Source: an uncultured Bacilli bacterium
GTDB lineage: Bacteria > Bacillota_I > Bacilli_A > RF39 > UBA660
Reading direction: 5' to 3'
Length of the DNA: 64,000 nucleotides
NCBI GenBank assembly: GCA_934130005.1
Contig: CAKOXD010000002.1
Location: 1-64,000, forward strand
Made by a program: the position numbers and the translations under genes. The notes beneath the pieces were generated by a model that saw nothing but the letters and a program-made list of their open reading frames with translations, was not told the DNA's origin and did not search any database. Positions 35,940 through 43,948 of the stretch are shown here, piece after piece. Position 1 is the first letter of the stretch, and each line of letters starts with the position of its first letter.

Positions 35940-37724
35940 TTAATCACCTAAATATGTTATTTTAGCATATCCATTACCCTGTTTTGCATAATTAGCTGTT
36001 GCACTGCTTGATACATTTGTTGTACTTATAGTTTTTGTTGATGAATCGTTTGATGTAGCACAATTATAACAATACATTGCTTTATTTGATAATAAAGAGT
36101 TTCCTATATATCCAGATCCGCCTCCAGCTCCACCGTGGAATGCTCCTCCGCCACCATAGAATCCAGCTCCTCCACCTGTTGCATATGCAGCGCCTTCATT
36201 AGTACCTCTACCAATTCCAAATAGTCCATATGAATATGTTAACTGTGCACTTGATATATTTGTTGTTCCTGCTATCCAAACAATATGTCCACCAATACTT
36301 TGTGATCCACCTGTTCCATAACCATATCCATATCCGTTTGTATGATTCACGGATTCACCATTACTACCTAAATATCCACCGGCAGATCCACCATTTCCAT
36401 CTCCATAACCTTCACCTCTTTGTGCAGCTCCTCCTCCGGCCCCTGACACAATTATAAGATTAGAAAGATTATTTTCAAAATTTTTTAATAATCCTGTGCT
36501 GGTTGCAATATGAGTTGCCCCACCTCCAGCTCTTCCTAGATTACCATCAGTTACAGTTCCACCACCATTGTAACCACCTTGTAATTCTATTCCTTGACCG
36601 CCTACATTAACATATAATTTTTGATTTTCTTTTAAAATTATATTACCTGTTGAATATCCACCATATCCACCATGATAAGAATTATCATAAGAACCACCTT
36701 GTGCTCCCCATGTTTCCATTTTATAGTTTCCTGTACATGGTACCGTAAACGATTGTTCACTACCTGTATAATCAAATGTCCATGTTTTATTAACATCATA
36801 TTGACATAAATTTGAATTTGTTATTTTTACTGGTGTTTGTGATATAAATGTATTATCGAATTTATCTCTTATATGTATATAGTAATTATTTACTTTAGAA
36901 GCTGTATAAGTAAATGTATATATTAATGGATAATTATTTATTTTAACCCATTCACAATCATCAGTAGAATTTGTATTATTTATACAATAATCTTTTAGTC
37001 CTGACTCTGAATCAGATATTGTATATACAATTTTTCCTAATTTATCAATTTTTGAGCTAGTAACTTTTGGACTAGTATTATCTACTTTTGTTATATTAAT
37101 TGTTTTCCTTATAATTTCATCATTAGTTGTCCCATTTAATAAAATTGCTTCTATTTTTCCATTACTTTTAAAGTTAAAGCTTATTTCAGAATCAGTGATA
37201 GTTATTTCTTTATTTAATTCTATATTTTCTTCTGTTTCTCCGCTTATAATTTTATATTTTTTTATATAGTTTCCTTCTGGATATGTTATTGTAACTTTTT
37301 TTATTTTTTCATATTGTGAATCCATTTTATATGAAATTGACATAGGAAGTTTTTCATCACAGCTTTTATTATCAACAAGTTCATAATCAAATTGATTATA
37401 GCTATTTACTGTTGCTTTTACATAATAATTAAGTGGTACTTCTTTATTTTTTTTCATATCTTTTACAGGATTCATTAATTTACCACTATTAACTAATGTT
37501 TCTAGTTTAATACAATAAGTTGCGCCTTCATCGTTAGTATATATTTCATTATTATCTTTTATATATATATCTGCCGCATCATATATCATTTTTTTTGCTA
37601 CATTACTTACTTCATCTTTTTTATTATTTACCGAGTTTAATAAATAAGGAGTTAATATTACAAGTAGTATTGATACAACTGCTATTACAGCTACTATTTC
37701 TATTAATGTAAATCCCTTTTTCAT
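35940..37724 (-). CDS. prepilin-like protein with glycine-rich domain (594 aa)
   Basis: The N-terminal type IV prepilin signal is KKG-FTLIEIVAVIAVVSILL (cleavage after Gly4, Glu at mature position 5), then a membrane helix and a pilin-like region with Cys48-type residues (TYCIKLETLVNSGKL). From about residue 150 a beta-sandwich, Ig-like part follows. Residues 335 to the end form a glycine-rich domain: WTFDYTGSEQSFTVPCTG, METWGAQGG, IIVSGAGGGAA, AGGGSGYIGN. This resembles the glycine-rich module of bacterial surface proteins and of ALK/LTK receptors. It is likely processed by a prepilin peptidase and displayed outside. AGGTGAT precedes the ATG. No pilus ATPase or secretin-type gene lies nearby. 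Confidence 0.87.
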   Translation of the reverse strand: MKKGFTLIEIVAVIAVVSILLVILTPYLLNSVNNKKDEVSNVAKKMIYDAADIYIKDNNEIYTNDEGATYCIKLETLVNSGKLMNPVKDMKKNKEVPLNYYVKATVNSYNQFDYELVDNKSCDEKLPMSISYKMDSQYEKIKKVTITYPEGNYIKKYKIISGETEENIELNKEITITDSEISFNFKSNGKIEAILLNGTTNDEIIRKTINITKVDNTSPKVTSSKIDKLGKIVYTISDSESGLKDYCINNTNSTDDCEWVKINNYPLIYTFTYTASKVNNYYIHIRDKFDNTFISQTPVKITNSNLCQYDVNKTWTFDYTGSEQSFTVPCTGNYKMETWGAQGGSYDNSYHGGYGGYSTGNIILKENQKLYVNVGGQGIELQGGYNGGGTVTDGNLGRAGGGATHIATSTGLLKNFENNLSNLIIVSGAGGGAAQRGEGYGDGNGGSAGGYLGSNGESVNHTNGYGYGYGTGGSQSIGGHIVWIAGTTNISSAQLTYSYGLFGIGRGTNEGAAYATGGGAGFYGGGGAFHGGAGGGSGYIGNSLLSNKAMYCYNCATSNDSSTKTISTTNVSSSATANYAKQGNGYAKITYLGD

Positions 37725-37756
37725 ACCATCACCTATAATAATAATAACACATTTAT

Positions 37757-37783
37757 AAAAAAAAATACAGCTTATTCAGCTGC
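37757..37783 (-). terminator. terminator of the yceD-rpmF operon
   Basis: CAGCT and AGCTG arms (37768-37782) at the rpmF end, then TATTTTTTTTT on the minus strand. Confidence 0.75.
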
Positions 37784-37981
37784 TTCTTTCTTTATAACTT
37801 CTTTTCCTTTGTAAGTTCCACATTCTTTACATACTCTATGTGGTCTTACAGTAGCACCACATTTTGGACAAGTAGTTGTTCCATTTTCACTTATTTTATA
37901 ATGAGTACGACGTGTTCTTTTACTAGTTTTACTAGTTTTTCTAAAAGGAACTGCAAATAATTGAATATCTAATCTTATCAT
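37772..37981 (-). CDS. rpmF: ribosomal protein L32 with N-terminal extension
   Basis: Structural protein of the large ribosomal subunit. The 69 residues hold the L32 core AVPFRKTSKTSKRTRRTHYK and a zinc ribbon (CPKC, then CKEC with His). In most bacteria L32 starts Met-Ala-Val-Pro. Here MIRLDIQLF comes first, from ATG 37981 with GAGGTG seven bases upstream; no other start codon lies just before the Ala. The added nine residues align with the L27 leader cleaved by Prp in staphylococci (MLKLNLQFF|A). Removal after Phe9 would give a normal L32. It follows yceD by 9 nt in the usual yceD-rpmF pair. Confidence 0.95.
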   Translation of the reverse strand: MIRLDIQLFAVPFRKTSKTSKRTRRTHYKISENGTTTCPKCGATVRPHRVCKECGTYKGKEVIKKEAAE

Positions 37982-37990
37982 GTTAACACC

Positions 37991-38482
37991 TCACTTTTCT
38001 TCAAATAATTCATTTAACTTTTGAAATGCAGGATTAATATCCTCTTTTGTTTCTTCTGTTATAAGTCTCCATCCATCTCCTTTTAATTCGATATTTGAAG
38101 CATCTTCACTTATAACTCTCATGGGAATTTCCATTAATATATTTTCCCATATTATTGGTAAAATATCAATAGAATTTTCAATTTTTTTGTCATTTTCGCT
38201 AATTTCTTGCATTATTTCTTCTAAATTACCATCTATTGTTGTTTCAAATTTATAGTCAACTGGTTTTAATGTTCTAGCACATGGTAATACCATAATACCT
38301 TTTATTTCAAGATAAATCATTAATTCATTTAAGCTATTTTTGGTTATTTTTCCATTTATATCTACATTATCTAATTTTAAAATACCACTTGATTTAATAT
38401 ATTCATCACTAAATGAATATATTTCATTTATTATAATTTCTTTATCTATATCATTTTTTAATCTTGTTAAATCAATTATCAT
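37991..38482 (-). CDS. yceD: YceD/DUF177 family protein
   Basis: 163 residues of the YceD family, which is linked in other bacteria to 23S rRNA accumulation and normally precedes rpmF. The conserved middle part IKGIMVLPCARTLKPVDYKFETTI has the family Cys-Ala-Arg-(T)-L phrase, and the acidic end GDGWRLITEETKEDINPAFQKLNELF is typical of the DPR-L-FA-L-KL type tail. It is behind its own promoter and is the first gene of the yceD-rpmF unit. Function in the cell is not established. Confidence 0.93.
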   Translation of the reverse strand: MIIDLTRLKNDIDKEIIINEIYSFSDEYIKSSGILKLDNVDINGKITKNSLNELMIYLEIKGIMVLPCARTLKPVDYKFETTIDGNLEEIMQEISENDKKIENSIDILPIIWENILMEIPMRVISEDASNIELKGDGWRLITEETKEDINPAFQKLNELFEEK

Positions 38483-38498
38483 ATTATCCCTCGGTCTA

Positions 38499-38527
38499 AG
38501 TATAACATATTAATTTGTTTTTTTCAA
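38499..38527 (-). promoter_or_regulatory. sigma-A promoter of yceD-rpmF
   Basis: Minus strand TTGAAA (38522-38527), 17-nt spacer, TATACT (38499-38504) with an extended TG. It overlaps the divergent tmcAL promoter. Confidence 0.85.
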
Positions 38528-38544
38528 CTAAAATATGTTATTAT
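38515..38544 (+). promoter_or_regulatory. probable promoter of tmcAL
   Basis: TTGTTT (38515-38520), 18-nt spacer, TATTAT (38539-38544) with TG upstream. It shares its DNA with the divergent yceD promoter. Confidence 0.5.
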
Positions 38545-38560
38545 TAATACAGGTGGTATT

Positions 38561-39709
38561 ATGAAAAGTGTTGGTATTATTTGTGAATATAATCCTTTTC
38601 ACAATGGTCATTTGTATCATTTAGAAAAGGTAAAAGAATTATTTAAAGATCATGTTATTATTTTAGTTATGAGTGGTAATTTTACTGAAAGAGGAGATGC
38701 TAGTATCATTAATAAATGGGATAAAACTTCTATTGCTCTTTATTATGGTGTTGATATTGTAATTGAGCTTCCTTATGTATTTGCTAGCGAAAGTGCTGAT
38801 AAATTTGCTCATGCTTCTATAGAAATTTTAAATAATTTAAATGTTGATTCTATTGTTTTTGGTAGTGAAACTAACAATATAGAAAAACTAACTGAACTTG
38901 CTAATATTCAAATTAATAATAAAAAATATAATAAACTTATTAAAGAATATATTGATAGTGGCATAAATTACCCTACTGCTTTATCTAAAGCTTTATATAA
39001 TATTAGTGGTAAAAAAATAGATAAACCTAATGATATCTTAGCTTTATCTTATATAAGAGAAATATTATTATCTGATAGTAAAATTAAACCTATTAGTATT
39101 AAAAGAAATAATGATTATAATAGTCTTGATTTAAATGAAGGAATTACTAGTGCTAGTAGTATTAGATATGCTTTAGAAAATAATGAAGATATTTCTTCTT
39201 ATGTTCCAAATATTACTTTAGATTATATAAATCATGATATTTCTAATCAAAATTATTTTTCCTTATTAAAATATAAAATTTTAACTGATAATGATTTATC
39301 TATTTATCAAACAGTTGATGAGGGTATTGAAAATAGACTTAAAAAATATATTATTGGTTCTAAGAATTTAAATGAATTTATTTTAAAAGTTAAAACTAAA
39401 AGATATACATATAATAAATTAAATAGAATGTTTAATCATATTTTATGTAATTTTACTAAAGATGAGGCTTTAAAATTTAAAGATATTGAATACATAAGGG
39501 TATTAGGTTTTTCTACTACTGGTCAAAAATATTTGAATTTTATTAAAAAAGATATATCTATTCCTCTTATTACTAATTTTTCTAGTATTAAATCTGAAAT
39601 GCTAGATATAGAATTTAGAGCTACTTGTTGTTATGCTAGTATATTAAATGAAAAAGATAAAATTCAACTTATTGAAAGTGAATATAAAAATTCACCTATC
39701 ATAAGATAA
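38561..39709 (+). CDS. tmcAL: tRNA(Met) cytidine acetate ligase TmcAL
   Basis: Cytosolic enzyme that uses ATP and acetate to make N4-acetylcytidine at the wobble position of elongator tRNA-Met. It is the Bacillus YlbM/TmcAL type and belongs to the nucleotidyltransferase fold. 382 residues. Motifs: CEYNPFHNGHLYHLE (HxGH, about residues 9-23), MSGNFTERGDASIINKW (about 46-62), VIELPYVFASESAD, ITSASSIRYAL. One of the few plus-strand genes, next to a divergent yceD-rpmF pair, a classic Bacillota arrangement. Confidence 0.95.
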   Translation: MKSVGIICEYNPFHNGHLYHLEKVKELFKDHVIILVMSGNFTERGDASIINKWDKTSIALYYGVDIVIELPYVFASESADKFAHASIEILNNLNVDSIVFGSETNNIEKLTELANIQINNKKYNKLIKEYIDSGINYPTALSKALYNISGKKIDKPNDILALSYIREILLSDSKIKPISIKRNNDYNSLDLNEGITSASSIRYALENNEDISSYVPNITLDYINHDISNQNYFSLLKYKILTDNDLSIYQTVDEGIENRLKKYIIGSKNLNEFILKVKTKRYTYNKLNRMFNHILCNFTKDEALKFKDIEYIRVLGFSTTGQKYLNFIKKDISIPLITNFSSIKSEMLDIEFRATCCYASILNEKDKIQLIESEYKNSPIIR

Positions 39710-39745
39710 TTTTATCTTTTTATTTACTGTATATAAGTACAATTT

Positions 39746-40480
39746 TTATTCTTCTAAATATGTTATTTTAGCATATCCATTTCCATTATTTCCTATCATA
39801 GTAGTTTTTCCATCATGACTTGGCATCTTTACAATAGTTTTACCAACTACGTTAGTCCAATTGTAACCATTTCCATCTATCATTACTGTATTTGTAAAAT
39901 ACAATCCCGAATAGTGTTTTGATTGCCCTGTATGAATTATGTTAGACTCTGTTGAACTTGATGATATAGCATTGCATCCCTCATGTCCTGAAATAAATGA
40001 AGAACCACCACCTGAGCCAGAAGCACAAGCAGCTCCTCCACCAGCATAATAACCGTTACCTCCTGTACAACCACCATTTGCTATACCAAATTTTGAAGCA
40101 CTATATGGTGATAATTGTGAGCTAGCTGAACTTGTTTGTGTTCCACCTAAAGTTCCTGAACCACCATAGCCGTTTAATCTGCCTGCAGCCCTTGCTACGC
40201 CATCTTTATATTCAGTACCTCCACCATTCCATCCACCAGTATCAGATGTACCACCATTAAAATTTTTATTATTACTTAAATTAGTTCCTTGTTGTCCAAC
40301 ATATATATATATAATATCATTTTTTTTAAATTAATAATTCCGCTTACATAACCTCCTAAACCACCACTTGTAGTTTCATCAAATGTATTTCCACCTTGTG
40401 CACCCCATAATTCTATTTTGTACTTTCCACTTACAGGTGCTACAAATGTTTGTTCACCACCTGTATAATCATAAGAATAT
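39746..40480 (-). pseudogene. out-of-frame glycine-rich C-terminal module of the 522-aa prepilin-like gene
   Basis: No open start, but reading past the stop of the 522-residue gene gives IEYSYDYTGGEQTFVAPVSG, KIELWGAQGG, INLKKN, IYIYVGQQGTN, GGGTEY, CTGGNGYYAGGGAAC, GNGYAKITYLEE-stop. This is the same glycine-rich domain as in the 594-residue prepilin, including an almost identical end. Two frame breaks split it. One is at an A7 run that meets the TGA of the 522-residue gene (40481-40490). The other is at an A8 run near 40320-40328. From there to 39746 the frame is free of stops. Removal of one A in the first tract joins it in frame to the upstream gene. It is either a decayed tail, a phase-variable tail or two homopolymer errors. 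Confidence 0.75.
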
Positions 40481-42049
40481 TCAATTTTTTTCTGTTAATT
40501 TTGTTTTTTCTATTTGTATTACAGGCCTTACTCCGTTCCATGTACCTACCGTTGAATTTCCTCCGCCTAACATTCCGTGAGAATAAATATACCATACAGA
40601 TGTTGATGTATAGCCTGTTATGGCATTACTTGTCCAGTAGCCTAAATTGTCTCCTTCTTTATTACATCCATAATCTGTACATTCTTTTAAATTATCAAAT
40701 AACCATGTATATTTTGATTTTGCAGTCTTATTTGCTACTTGCGTCTGCCACTCTTCATATGTTGATCCTTGTCCATCAAAATAAAACCAAGACATTTCTT
40801 TTTCATAATCTGTAACAGGTCTTTTAAAAATTTTTTTTGAATCAAATTTTAGTATCTTATCAGCTTTTGTTATTTTAGCAACTTCATCTACTGTTATTAG
40901 CCTTGCTTTATTTACCCAATTTTTTGTATCATTTTCTAACGCAGTTTTAACTTCTTTCATTTCAGTATTATCTATTGAACTCCATACTACACTTCCAGTT
41001 GTATTATGATCTAGTAACATATTTACCGAACTATTATCTTTATTATCATTAAATATATACCATTTTAAACAATCTTCTTTTACTCCTGTTTTACTATTAT
41101 TTTCATCATAATCTATACATCTTTTTCCTTTTACTGGATTATAATATACAATACTTCCATCACTATATGTTGTAAGTCCACTTTTTTCTATTTTTATTAC
41201 AGGTCTTACTCCATAGTAATTATTAGTTGTACTATCTTGAATATGTAATATTCCATTTTGATGAACACTCCATGAAACATCACTTCTTTTATATGCACCA
41301 TCACTTGTCCAATATCCTAACACATAATTAGTAGCAGTACCATTATATATTGTATATTTTTCATTGTCTTCTATATTACATCCACTCTTTGTACAATTAT
41401 ATGTATAATCAAATAACCATGCATAACTATTTTTACCTTTTTCAGTTGATAATTTTGTACGCCATGTCTTATCTGTTCCTTCTTTACCATTAAAATAAAA
41501 GTATGATATTTTATTATCTTCGTATGTTGCATTAGATAAATACTCTTTATTTAATTGCCAATTTAATATTTTATCTGCTTGTGTTATATGAGCTATTTCT
41601 TCTGCAGTAATTAGTCTTGCTTCATTTTTCCAATCTTTTGTATCACTTTCAAGTGCTGTTTTTACTTCTTTCATTTCAGAATTATCAGTTGAATTATATG
41701 GTACTAATGGTGTTATATTATGATCTAATAATAAATTTACCGTATCATTATTACTTGTATCATTAAATATATACCATTTTAAACATCCATCTTTTACTCC
41801 TGTTTTACTATTATTTTCACTATAATCAGAACATATTTCTCCTTTTACAGGATTATAATATATAACTTCTCCATTATCATATTTTTCATATAACTTTACT
41901 TTTGTTATATTTCCTTTTATATCATTTTTTAATCTATCTAATATCATTTTTCTATTTGATAGAAGAGCAAGTAATCCTAATATTAAAGCTAAAAAGAGTA
42001 ATAATAAACTATAAAGTACTGCAGACGCTACAAATCCCTTTTTATTCAT
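40481..42049 (-). CDS. prepilin-like surface protein with tandem repeated domain (522 aa)
   Basis: Starts MNKKGFVASAVLYSLLLLFL, a KKG-F prepilin-type leader with a long hydrophobic helix but without Glu at position 5. It continues with two tandem copies of an about 220-residue domain (62-289 and 300-515). Each begins YYNPVKG, contains CLKWYIFND, LLLDHN, EMKEVKTALE, ARLIT, YFYF and YWTS, and ends VRPVI.IEK. Short conserved Cys pairs suggest disulfides outside the cell. The domain resembles DUF6273-like secreted modules, a tentative match. The TGA stop lies right after an A7 run, and a glycine-rich module continues in the next frame. Confidence 0.82.
   Translation of the reverse strand: MNKKGFVASAVLYSLLLLFLALILGLLALLSNRKMILDRLKNDIKGNITKVKLYEKYDNGEVIYYNPVKGEICSDYSENNSKTGVKDGCLKWYIFNDTSNNDTVNLLLDHNITPLVPYNSTDNSEMKEVKTALESDTKDWKNEARLITAEEIAHITQADKILNWQLNKEYLSNATYEDNKISYFYFNGKEGTDKTWRTKLSTEKGKNSYAWLFDYTYNCTKSGCNIEDNEKYTIYNGTATNYVLGYWTSDGAYKRSDVSWSVHQNGILHIQDSTTNNYYGVRPVIKIEKSGLTTYSDGSIVYYNPVKGKRCIDYDENNSKTGVKEDCLKWYIFNDNKDNSSVNMLLDHNTTGSVVWSSIDNTEMKEVKTALENDTKNWVNKARLITVDEVAKITKADKILKFDSKKIFKRPVTDYEKEMSWFYFDGQGSTYEEWQTQVANKTAKSKYTWLFDNLKECTDYGCNKEGDNLGYWTSNAITGYTSTSVWYIYSHGMLGGGNSTVGTWNGVRPVIQIEKTKLTEKN
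40505..41866 (-). repeat. tandem domain duplication in the 522-aa gene
   Basis: Unit 1 is 41183-41866 and unit 2 is 40505-41152. DNA identity is high around the YYNPVKG to WYIFND part, for example near 41776-41866 against 41061-41150, which points to recent duplication or gene conversion. Confidence 0.75.
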
Positions 42050-42107
42050 ATTATCACTCTTCCTATTCTAATAAATATTTTATAATAAATAAAAAGAAAT
42101 TGCAATT

Positions 42108-42131
42108 AAAAAGATAGAAAAATCTATCTTA
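42108..42131 (-). terminator. terminator of the first SASP gene
   Basis: AAGATAG and CTATCTT arms around a T/A loop just past the stop codon, followed by TTTTT on the minus strand. Confidence 0.75.
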
Positions 42132-42303
42132 AATTTTGTTTTCCTAATTCAACTAGTCTTTTTGTCATAGCTCCACCAACAGAACCATTCATTCTTGAAC
42201 TAGTATCAGCTCCTAAAGTTACACCTAATTCTCTAGCTATTTCATATTTCATGTTTGATAAAATTTCTTTTGAATTTGGAGCTACTAAACTCTTATTAGT
42301 CAT
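42124..42303 (-). CDS. alpha/beta-type small acid-soluble spore protein
   Basis: Coats and protects spore DNA in the forespore core. 59 residues from ATG 42303, with AAGGTGG upstream; the longer reading from 42315 is less likely. Both family signatures are present: KYEIARELGVTLGADTSSRMNG and GSVGGAMTKRLVELG. The GPR protease site is expected in the E-IA segment. It lies beside a second SASP gene, which looks like a tandem duplication. Confidence 0.95.
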   Translation of the reverse strand: MTNKSLVAPNSKEILSNMKYEIARELGVTLGADTSSRMNGSVGGAMTKRLVELGKQNLR

Positions 42304-42393
42304 TTTATTCACCACCTTTTACTATTATTCTAACCACGTTTTAAATAATAATAAGAGGTAATTTTTGTCATTTTTATAATAACTATTTTTAAA

Positions 42394-42418
42394 GAAAAAA
42401 GACAGTTTACACTGTCAT
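42394..42418 (-). terminator. terminator of the second SASP gene
   Basis: GACAGT (42401-42406) pairs with ACTGTC (42411-42416) with a four-base loop, followed by TTTTTTC on the minus strand. Confidence 0.85.
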
Positions 42419-42621
42419 TATTTAGATTGGTAATTCATTCCACCTAAATTTTGTTCACCCATTTGAACTAATCTTTTAGTGATTTCACCACCTACAGATC
42501 CATTAGCACGGCTAGTAGCATTAGGTCCCATTGTAACACCTAATTCATTAGCTATTTCGTATTTCATTCTTTCGATAGCTTCTTTTGATCCTGGAACTAC
42601 CATTTTATTTGTATTTTTCAT
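42418..42621 (-). CDS. alpha/beta-type small acid-soluble spore protein
   Basis: Forespore DNA-binding protein, 67 residues. Signatures KYEIANELGVTMGPNATSRANG and GSVGGEITKRLVQMG match the alpha/beta SASP family. A short C-terminal tail GGMNYQSK extends past the core. AGGAGGTG lies seven bases before the ATG. Upstream are a possible sigma-G promoter and an inverted repeat. It ends at a good terminator, so it is a separate unit from the downstream SASP gene. Confidence 0.95.
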   Translation of the reverse strand: MKNTNKMVVPGSKEAIERMKYEIANELGVTMGPNATSRANGSVGGEITKRLVQMGEQNLGGMNYQSK

Positions 42622-42634
42622 TTAATTCACCTCC

Positions 42635-42674
42635 TGTACACTTATAGCTTGTGTACATTTGGTAATTTAATACA
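42635..42674 (-). promoter_or_regulatory. possible sigma-G promoter with inverted repeat upstream of the SASP gene
   Basis: Minus strand TGTATT (42669-42674), 17-nt spacer, CAAGCTA (42645-42651), close to the sigma-G pattern TGNATA/CATNNTA with one mismatch in each box. A perfect inverted repeat TGTACAC-9-GTGTACA (42635-42657) straddles the -10 and abuts the Shine-Dalgarno. Confidence 0.5.
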
Positions 42675-42696
42675 TATTTTTTATGTTAATTTTTGG

Positions 42697-43872
42697 TTAT
42701 AAATATTCTTTATATTTTTCTTCTTTTAAATTTGTTATTACTTCTATATTATTTACACATTCTTCTATTAATTTTTTATAGTCAAAACTATTTTCATATT
42801 TTATTGCCTTTTCAAGTGATGGATTTATTACTGGATGTTTTGGTAAGAATATAGTACAGCAATCTTCATATGGTAATATACTAGTTTCATAAGTTTTTAT
42901 TTTTTCTGCTATTTCTATTATCTCTAATTTATCCATACATGAAACAGGTCTTATTATAGGAAGTGATGTTACATTATTTATAACAGTCATACTAGTAAGT
43001 GTTTGACTTGCTACTTGTCCTATACTTTCACCATTTATTATAACTTTTATTTTTTTTCTTTTTACCACTTCTTCTGCTATTCTATACATCATTCTTCTCA
43101 TTATGGTAATAATATAACTATCAGGACAATTTTTATATATTTCTTCTTGTAATTTTGTAAATGGAACTATATTAACCTTTATATTACCTGAATATTCATT
43201 TATAATACTTGCAAGTTTTATTACCTTTTCTTTTGCTTCTATGCTTGTATGTGGAGGAGATTCAAAATATAAACATTCTAAATCCACACCTCTTTTTAAA
43301 GCTAAATAACCTGCTACTGGAGAATCAATTCCTCCACTTAACATTAATAAACCTTTTCCTTGTATTCCAACGGGATATCCTCCTAATCCTTTTATTTCAT
43401 TTGTATAAATAAATGTTCCCTCTATTCTTATTTCTATATTAAGGATTACATCAGGATTATGGACATCTACTTTTAAATTTGTATTTTTAAGTATAAATCC
43501 ACCTATTATATTGTTGAATTCCATACTATGAATTTCAAAATTTTTATCTGCTCTTTTTGTATTTACTTTAAATGTTTTATAATCCTTATTTATAATTTCT
43601 AAAGATTTATCTTTTATTTCTTCTATATTAGTATTTACCTTATGAGCAACAACTATACTATGTATTCCAAATACTTTTTTAAGTCTTTTTAATATTTCTT
43701 CTAAATTGCTATTACTACATGTAATATACATTCTAACTCTATCTTTTGTTATTTTATATTCTAAATCTTTTAAGATATTTTTTATATTATTTTCTAGTAA
43801 ATTAATAAATACTTTTCTATTTGCTTTTTTAGTAGTTAATTCACCATATTTAATCATTATTAACTTGTCCAT
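42697..43872 (-). CDS. thiI: tRNA 4-thiouridine synthetase ThiI
   Basis: Adenylates U8 of tRNA and inserts sulfur; it can also act in thiazole synthesis. The 391 residues have a ferredoxin-like and THUMP region (about 1-165), then the PP-loop LLMLSGGIDSPVAGYLALKRG (about 180-200) and FESPPHTSIEAKEKV. The C-terminal rhodanese domain of E. coli ThiI is absent, as in most Bacillota. A partner NifS-type cysteine desulfurase is not adjacent. AAGGGTGA precedes the ATG. Confidence 0.95.
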   Translation of the reverse strand: MDKLIMIKYGELTTKKANRKVFINLLENNIKNILKDLEYKITKDRVRMYITCSNSNLEEILKRLKKVFGIHSIVVAHKVNTNIEEIKDKSLEIINKDYKTFKVNTKRADKNFEIHSMEFNNIIGGFILKNTNLKVDVHNPDVILNIEIRIEGTFIYTNEIKGLGGYPVGIQGKGLLMLSGGIDSPVAGYLALKRGVDLECLYFESPPHTSIEAKEKVIKLASIINEYSGNIKVNIVPFTKLQEEIYKNCPDSYIITIMRRMMYRIAEEVVKRKKIKVIINGESIGQVASQTLTSMTVINNVTSLPIIRPVSCMDKLEIIEIAEKIKTYETSILPYEDCCTIFLPKHPVINPSLEKAIKYENSFDYKKLIEECVNNIEVITNLKEEKYKEYL

Positions 43873-43904
43873 TTAATTCACCCTTTTAGATTATACATTA
43901 AATT

Positions 43905-43948
43905 TAAAAAAAAGAAAATATTTTTATTTTTCTAAGAATATTTTCTTA
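43905..43948 (-). terminator. terminator of the GT2-TPR gene
   Basis: AAGAAAATATT and AATATTTTCTT form an 11-bp stem (43912-43947) around the gene's end, with eight Ts after it on the minus strand. Confidence 0.8.

Noticed and set aside
38561..39709. Pantothenate synthetase or other HxGH nucleotidyltransferase
   Set aside because: The opening CEYNPFHNGH and the MSGNFTERGD segment are specific to the YlbM/TmcAL family.
40450..40815. Plus-strand open frame of about 121 codons over the 522-aa gene
   Set aside because: It is an antisense shadow of the minus-strand prepilin-like coding sequence; it has no Shine-Dalgarno and its hydrophobic composition comes from the AT-rich opposite strand.
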